Shown here one piece after another: positions 60,147 through 64,000 of a stretch of 64,000 nucleotides of DNA (positions within the stretch are counted from its first letter, which is position 1; every line of letters starts with the position of its first letter). The stretch comes from Dehalobacterium formicoaceticum (GTDB lineage Bacteria > Bacillota > Dehalobacteriia > Dehalobacteriales > Dehalobacteriaceae). Position numbers and translations under genes: made by a program. Under the pieces are notes generated by a model. It was not told the DNA's origin. It saw only the letters and a list, made by a program, of their open reading frames with translations, and ran no database searches. The stretch spans positions 3,254,501-3,318,500 of the forward strand of contig NZ_CP022121.1 of assembly GCF_002224645.1 (NCBI RefSeq), given 5' to 3'.

Positions 60147-62255
60147 TTAGCTCCTAACTCCCATATCCTTTAAAGCATTTTTTAATGTTACGGTTAACTT
60201 CTCCGGCAAACTTTTTAAATCTTGCCCGATAGCAATGCCCAGTTGCAGGCCGGGGATATTGTTATTCCAGACCTCATTGAAAAGATAACTTTCCGTTTCA
60301 TTTACTTCCCCGATCTGAAAACCAAAAACGTAGATCCCCATCTGGATCAATTGTTGAATGCGTGCCGCCGTTTCCAGGGGATGGTCCGGTTCCCCATCGG
60401 TGATTTCGAAAATAATTTTTTTCAGTTTTTGATTCTTGAGCATCAGTTTATCCTTAAGGCTTAAGGTGTTTAAGATATCTGCCAATGTCAGAGCATCATT
60501 GGTGCAGCCCTTAATGGCTCTAATTGCGGTAATGGACTTAATAATATCCGCCTCATTTTTTTGAAAGCGCTTGCTTCTCTCAAACTCCTTAACCTTTTGA
60601 AAACCGGTGCCAAATAAATATACTTCGGAATAAACCTTGAGCTTATTGTTGATTTCCTTCCGGGTTTCATCCAGATAAATATTAAAATCCTTGATGGACA
60701 GCATGGTTAAACAGGCGGCTTGCTTGGCGGCAATGATTTTATTTTGGTCCATGGAGCGGGAACAGTCAATCACAAAGGAGACCTGGATGGTTTCTGGCTT
60801 TTCGATGGCGCTGGGCTTGACCTCCACTTCATCAAAAATCAAAGGATGGTAACGGATCCCTTTCAATTGATTTTCAATAATATTGGGATACTCCCCCACA
60901 AAGCTGTCTACATTTAATCGTCCCCGACGCTTTTTATCCATAACAATGTCATCGTATTCAATGGATCGTTCCACTAATTCCTTCCAAAACATTCTCATGC
61001 TGTTGCGGTAATCCGTGACGCTGGCTCGGATGCTCTCATAATCTGTACGCTCCAGGGAGGCAATTCCGTGTTTTTGATCAAACTCAGCCTTTGCTTTTTC
61101 CCGGTTATGAGCCTCCCTTTCTTCGGGACTCATATTGTTGTAAGTATCCTGTTTGGCAAACTCCTCCAGAATTTTCTTAATCTGCTCCTGGGAGATGGCT
61201 TCTTGCTTCGGATCCCCTTGGGGGCTGTTTTTAAAGGGGTTAAAATCTTCACCTTGATTTGTCTCTTCCTCAGATAATACCCCGGGATCCTCCTCCTTCC
61301 TCTTGGATCGGCCCCGGGAATTTTTTTTAGTTCGGGAGGAATCCGGTGCCCCAATAATGTCGGAAAAAGGCAGACCGCGTAGTTCATCATATAACAATTC
61401 CAGATACATGGGCTGGATGATATGACGAATAATTTGATAGCGCTTTTCAGTGTCCGTTAATTTGCCGACTCGGGGTTTTAAATTTTCGTCAACAATTTCT
61501 CTTAAATCCCTGCCCAGGATTTTTTTGTTGATCAGGGCCAAAACCTGAGGATCCACCCGGGTGATGTGGGCAGCGCCGCCTTTCAGTTCATTTTGAAACA
61601 GATAATAGATTAACTGCTGATGTTTAGGGAGAGTCATCAAGTTCTCTTGGTCATAGCCTAATTTTTGGTATAAGCTGGCCACATGATGATAGCCTTCGGC
61701 GGTAGCATAATAAGGGCTGCGTTTCCGTACCAGGTCGTTGACATAGATATCATCGAAAACAGTGTATAGGGTATAAAGTTCCTGATAGGCAAAATCAGTG
61801 ACCAGATCCTGATCAGGCAAAGGCTGGTCATCCCTGTTTTTTTCCGCCATGATCTCTGAAATGTGGTTGCCGGCTCCCTCTGCCCCTTGCTCCAGCTGTT
61901 CAAAATGCTTTAAGTAGGCACGGGGATTTTTGCGCATATCGATAAAATGACCCAGCTCGTGATAAAAGGCGAACTTGGTTTCTTCAACGGAATAGCCCTT
62001 TTCGATAAACCACAGGGCCGGAACAACCACCTTGTTCTCCTCCGGCTCGAAGGAGAAAACTTCCGCATCCGCCGATGCCTGGTAGGAAATAGAGGCATCC
62101 CCGGCAAAAGTCACTAAATCTCGGCTTTCCCGGCGGATCATGTCTTTCACCTGGGACAAGGAATTGCGCAGGCGCTCTTTTCTGAGCAACTCCTCCTTGA
62201 TTGCTTCCTGTTTAATTTGCTCTTCTTCCCTTTGAGGGTTATTTTCTTGATTCAT
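60147..62255 (-). CDS. VWA-domain protein with HExxH metallopeptidase-like segment
   Basis: A 702-aa cytosolic protein. The N-terminal half has a zinc-protease-like motif HELGH (His99-Glu100, His103) within a helical region; a charged linker follows (about 300-380); the C-terminal half is a von Willebrand A domain whose metal-ion site DxSxS is intact (Asp497-Ser499-Ser501 in FVIDCSRSMD). This is the layout of CoxE/NorD/DUF2201-type partners of MoxR ATPases. The ATG at 62255 has GGGAG eight bases upstream; an ATG five codons earlier does not. It follows the AAA ATPase gene by 64 bp. Confidence 0.85.
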   Translation of the reverse strand: MNQENNPQREEEQIKQEAIKEELLRKERLRNSLSQVKDMIRRESRDLVTFAGDASISYQASADAEVFSFEPEENKVVVPALWFIEKGYSVEETKFAFYHELGHFIDMRKNPRAYLKHFEQLEQGAEGAGNHISEIMAEKNRDDQPLPDQDLVTDFAYQELYTLYTVFDDIYVNDLVRKRSPYYATAEGYHHVASLYQKLGYDQENLMTLPKHQQLIYYLFQNELKGGAAHITRVDPQVLALINKKILGRDLREIVDENLKPRVGKLTDTEKRYQIIRHIIQPMYLELLYDELRGLPFSDIIGAPDSSRTKKNSRGRSKRKEEDPGVLSEEETNQGEDFNPFKNSPQGDPKQEAISQEQIKKILEEFAKQDTYNNMSPEEREAHNREKAKAEFDQKHGIASLERTDYESIRASVTDYRNSMRMFWKELVERSIEYDDIVMDKKRRGRLNVDSFVGEYPNIIENQLKGIRYHPLIFDEVEVKPSAIEKPETIQVSFVIDCSRSMDQNKIIAAKQAACLTMLSIKDFNIYLDETRKEINNKLKVYSEVYLFGTGFQKVKEFERSKRFQKNEADIIKSITAIRAIKGCTNDALTLADILNTLSLKDKLMLKNQKLKKIIFEITDGEPDHPLETAARIQQLIQMGIYVFGFQIGEVNETESYLFNEVWNNNIPGLQLGIAIGQDLKSLPEKLTVTLKNALKDMGVRS

Positions 62256-62319
62256 TTTTTGTTCTCCCATATTTTTGCCCGCCCTTCCTTATTTCAGGCA
62301 GACTCTTTCCGGCAAAAGG

Positions 62320-64000
62320 TCAGCTGATATCCTTGCTAAGTTTCTCCAAAGCTTTTTCAGTTAAATGCAGCTCTTCCATCTTTCCGGCAAAATCGGCATA
62401 TCGATCCATTTCAATTTTTTCTCCCATCGGTTCATCAAAAGTTATTTCCGGATAAATTTGACGGGCAGGCATCGGTCCGTATAAAATTTCAATCATTTCC
62501 CGAGGTGTTTTAATTTCCTCCGGTTTGCTGCGATATCGATATTCCGTTGATCTGATTTCATCAAACCCGGTTAAAGTTGAGCCCACAGGTTTTACCTGCA
62601 CATTCCATCCTTCGTTTTTTTGGAAAAAGCCAAAGCGTAAAGCCTGAGAAAAAATATAGCTTTGATCATCAGGATTGGTAATACTGGACAGAAAACCTTC
62701 CCACAAGGCTTTATCCAGGTCCTTTTCCTGGCCGGCATTCCATTGCTTTAAAACCCGCAGCACGTTGCGGATGGACAAAACGGAGCGTTCCAAGCGCGGT
62801 TCCAGAGCATCACCGGAGGATGTGGCTTGGGCCTGGCTGTCTTTCCATTTGCCGGAGAAAACATCCTGGGTGGTGCGAGCCAGCTGGGCCAGCTTAAATA
62901 GCTTATCAATGTACCGATCAATTTCCGGCAGCTTTAAAGCCCCGGAACGATCAGCCAGGACGGCAATCATAATATGGAAAAGCTCATTTTTTTCCGGATC
63001 CGTTTGATTATCCCAATTGCCCTCGTCTGTTTGAGGCAAATAATCATATTCAAAAATATCCAGGCGGGAGGCAAAGGCTTCATTAAAATCATGGGTACCG
63101 CTGTATCCGACAAAATTACTGCTTAAATTCCCGGTTCCGGTGATGGAAAAACCGTCGGCAATGACAATACGGTCGCCGCCGGGAATATAAGTGGTCTGAC
63201 CCGGTGAGCTTTGAATCACGTCATTTAAGGAGATCAAAACGGCATTGGGAATGGTATTGATCTCATCAATAATTACGGGTCTGCCCTCTTTTGCCCCTCG
63301 GTAAATTTCTTTTTCGATTTTTTCGATTTCCGTGCCAAAAGCCTGGTTTTTCAATTTATAAATCTCCAGGATCTTCCGGGCCGCCGCTTTTTCCGTCTGC
63401 CTGCGCAATTTATCCGACATTTTACTTAAGGCACGGTGATTCTCTTCTTGCCATGCCCCATATTCCCGGTTAAGATCCTCCATATGCTCCAGGATGGGCT
63501 TGTTGTCATATTTGGTTAATTTTAAGCCTTTTTCAATAAATAAATCCTGGGTCGATGTGTTTCTGGATCCGGAAATAAACAAAGGGGTGAATTTTTCCAC
63601 GGCTTCCGGATCGCCGCTTTCAAAAGCTTTTTTATATTCCTGCACTTGATGGTAATAAATATTACCGTATTTATTGACCTTTTCTTCCTTGGTTTTGTTT
63701 TGATTGTTTTTCAGCCACTTGACAAAAGCCTGGTCCGCTGCCTGCACAGCATGCTTATGCATCAGGTATTCTTTGGCGGTGACAATGGCCAGCTCGGTTT
63801 TACCGCCCCCTAGATGCCCGTGGATAAAGGTGGCTTGTCCCTCATTCATATTGGTCAGCATTCTTGCTTTACATATTTTTACATGAGCGGTCTGTACTAA
63901 ATTACCTTTTTGCACTTCTTCAATATAGTTTCTGTATTCCAGGGCATTGATGGCAAAATAAGCATCAGGATTGGTTTTTTTTAGCTCAGAGCGCTGATCC
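62320..64000 (-). CDS. MoxR-like AAA+ ATPase (5' end outside window)
   Basis: 560 codons are visible; the frame remains open to the window edge, so the true start lies beyond 64000. It has Walker A GHLGGGKTE, a long charged helical insertion (~180 residues) before Walker B PVIIDEINTIP, sensor-1 GTGNLSSNF and the arginine-finger region AFASRLDIFEYDYLP, in line with MoxR/CbbQ/NorQ-type ATPases. The insertion is much longer than in typical MoxR proteins. MoxR ATPases work with VWA proteins to remodel enzymes or insert metals; the adjacent VWA gene is the natural partner. Confidence 0.83.
   Translation of the reverse strand, partial: DQRSELKKTNPDAYFAINALEYRNYIEEVQKGNLVQTAHVKICKARMLTNMNEGQATFIHGHLGGGKTELAIVTAKEYLMHKHAVQAADQAFVKWLKNNQNKTKEEKVNKYGNIYYHQVQEYKKAFESGDPEAVEKFTPLFISGSRNTSTQDLFIEKGLKLTKYDNKPILEHMEDLNREYGAWQEENHRALSKMSDKLRRQTEKAAARKILEIYKLKNQAFGTEIEKIEKEIYRGAKEGRPVIIDEINTIPNAVLISLNDVIQSSPGQTTYIPGGDRIVIADGFSITGTGNLSSNFVGYSGTHDFNEAFASRLDIFEYDYLPQTDEGNWDNQTDPEKNELFHIMIAVLADRSGALKLPEIDRYIDKLFKLAQLARTTQDVFSGKWKDSQAQATSSGDALEPRLERSVLSIRNVLRVLKQWNAGQEKDLDKALWEGFLSSITNPDDQSYIFSQALRFGFFQKNEGWNVQVKPVGSTLTGFDEIRSTEYRYRSKPEEIKTPREMIEILYGPMPARQIYPEITFDEPMGEKIEMDRYADFAGKMEELHLTEKALEKLSKDIS

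Overview
The window looks like the chromosome of an anaerobic, endospore-forming Clostridia bacterium, most like Peptococcaceae and relatives. The evidence is a set of sporulation genes (an alpha/beta-type small acid-soluble spore protein, ytrH/ytrI, gerW/ytfJ), a Stickland-type glycine reductase locus under a glycine riboswitch, SLH-domain surface protein, sigma-54 regulation, the RNA-binding regulator TRAP (mtrB), and moderate GC content. Gene family calls rest on motifs read by eye; no database search was possible.

Layout. 1-2180 (minus strand): promoter, tandem glycine riboswitch with terminator, grdX and grdE (cut by the window edge). 2478-6072: a small ORF, an HtrA protease, and an OmpR-type two-component pair whose kinase carries a one-base frameshift in an A6 run. 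6096-14490 (minus): a catabolic operon reading suyA-suyB-larA-suyA-suyB-tctB-tctA-tctC-gntR, with a GntR-type operator just downstream of the promoter. The enzymes resemble (2R)-sulfolactate sulfo-lyase, present twice as an almost identical 1.45 kb repeat around a nickel-pincer racemase homologue, with a tripartite tricarboxylate-type importer. 14643-22496: small ORF, orphan anti-sigma-like protein, folD and fchA (C1-folate), an excisionase-type regulator, a transglutaminase/SLH surface protein, an array of short repeats and an oxaloacetate decarboxylase-type carboxyltransferase. 22583-31979: housekeeping genes pyk, pfkA, mtrB, coaD, dnaE, then spore genes.

31997-39229 is more accessory: a truncated response regulator, IS200/IS605-like hairpin remnants, yefM-yoeB, pirin, a BlaI/BlaR1-like pair, and an xre-hipA toxin-antitoxin-like module bracketed by copies of the same palindromic repeat, then gerW and a DUF2953 gene. 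40383-48415 (plus strand) is a sigma-54 regulon: UAS repeats and a -24/-12 promoter, a UPF0324/YeiH-type transporter, a sensor kinase and NtrC-type activator, a second UPF0324 transporter, a protein of unknown function and a TauE/SafE-type permease. Both transporter families are associated with sulfite/sulfonate export, which fits the sulfolactate-type operon elsewhere in the window.

49883-64000 (minus) holds the two most unusual loci. One is a regulator-kinase-RuBisCO-like protein-HAD phosphatase-nitroreductase cluster (SorC regulator, FGGY kinase). The other, upstream and separated by a perfect 67-bp palindrome, is a five-gene operon: MoxR-like AAA ATPase, a protein fusing an HExxH segment to a VWA domain, a seven-repeat beta-propeller, a NifH-NifD fusion and a NifK-like protein. 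I see this as a candidate undescribed nitrogenase-like reductase with its own AAA/VWA maturation or remodelling machinery.
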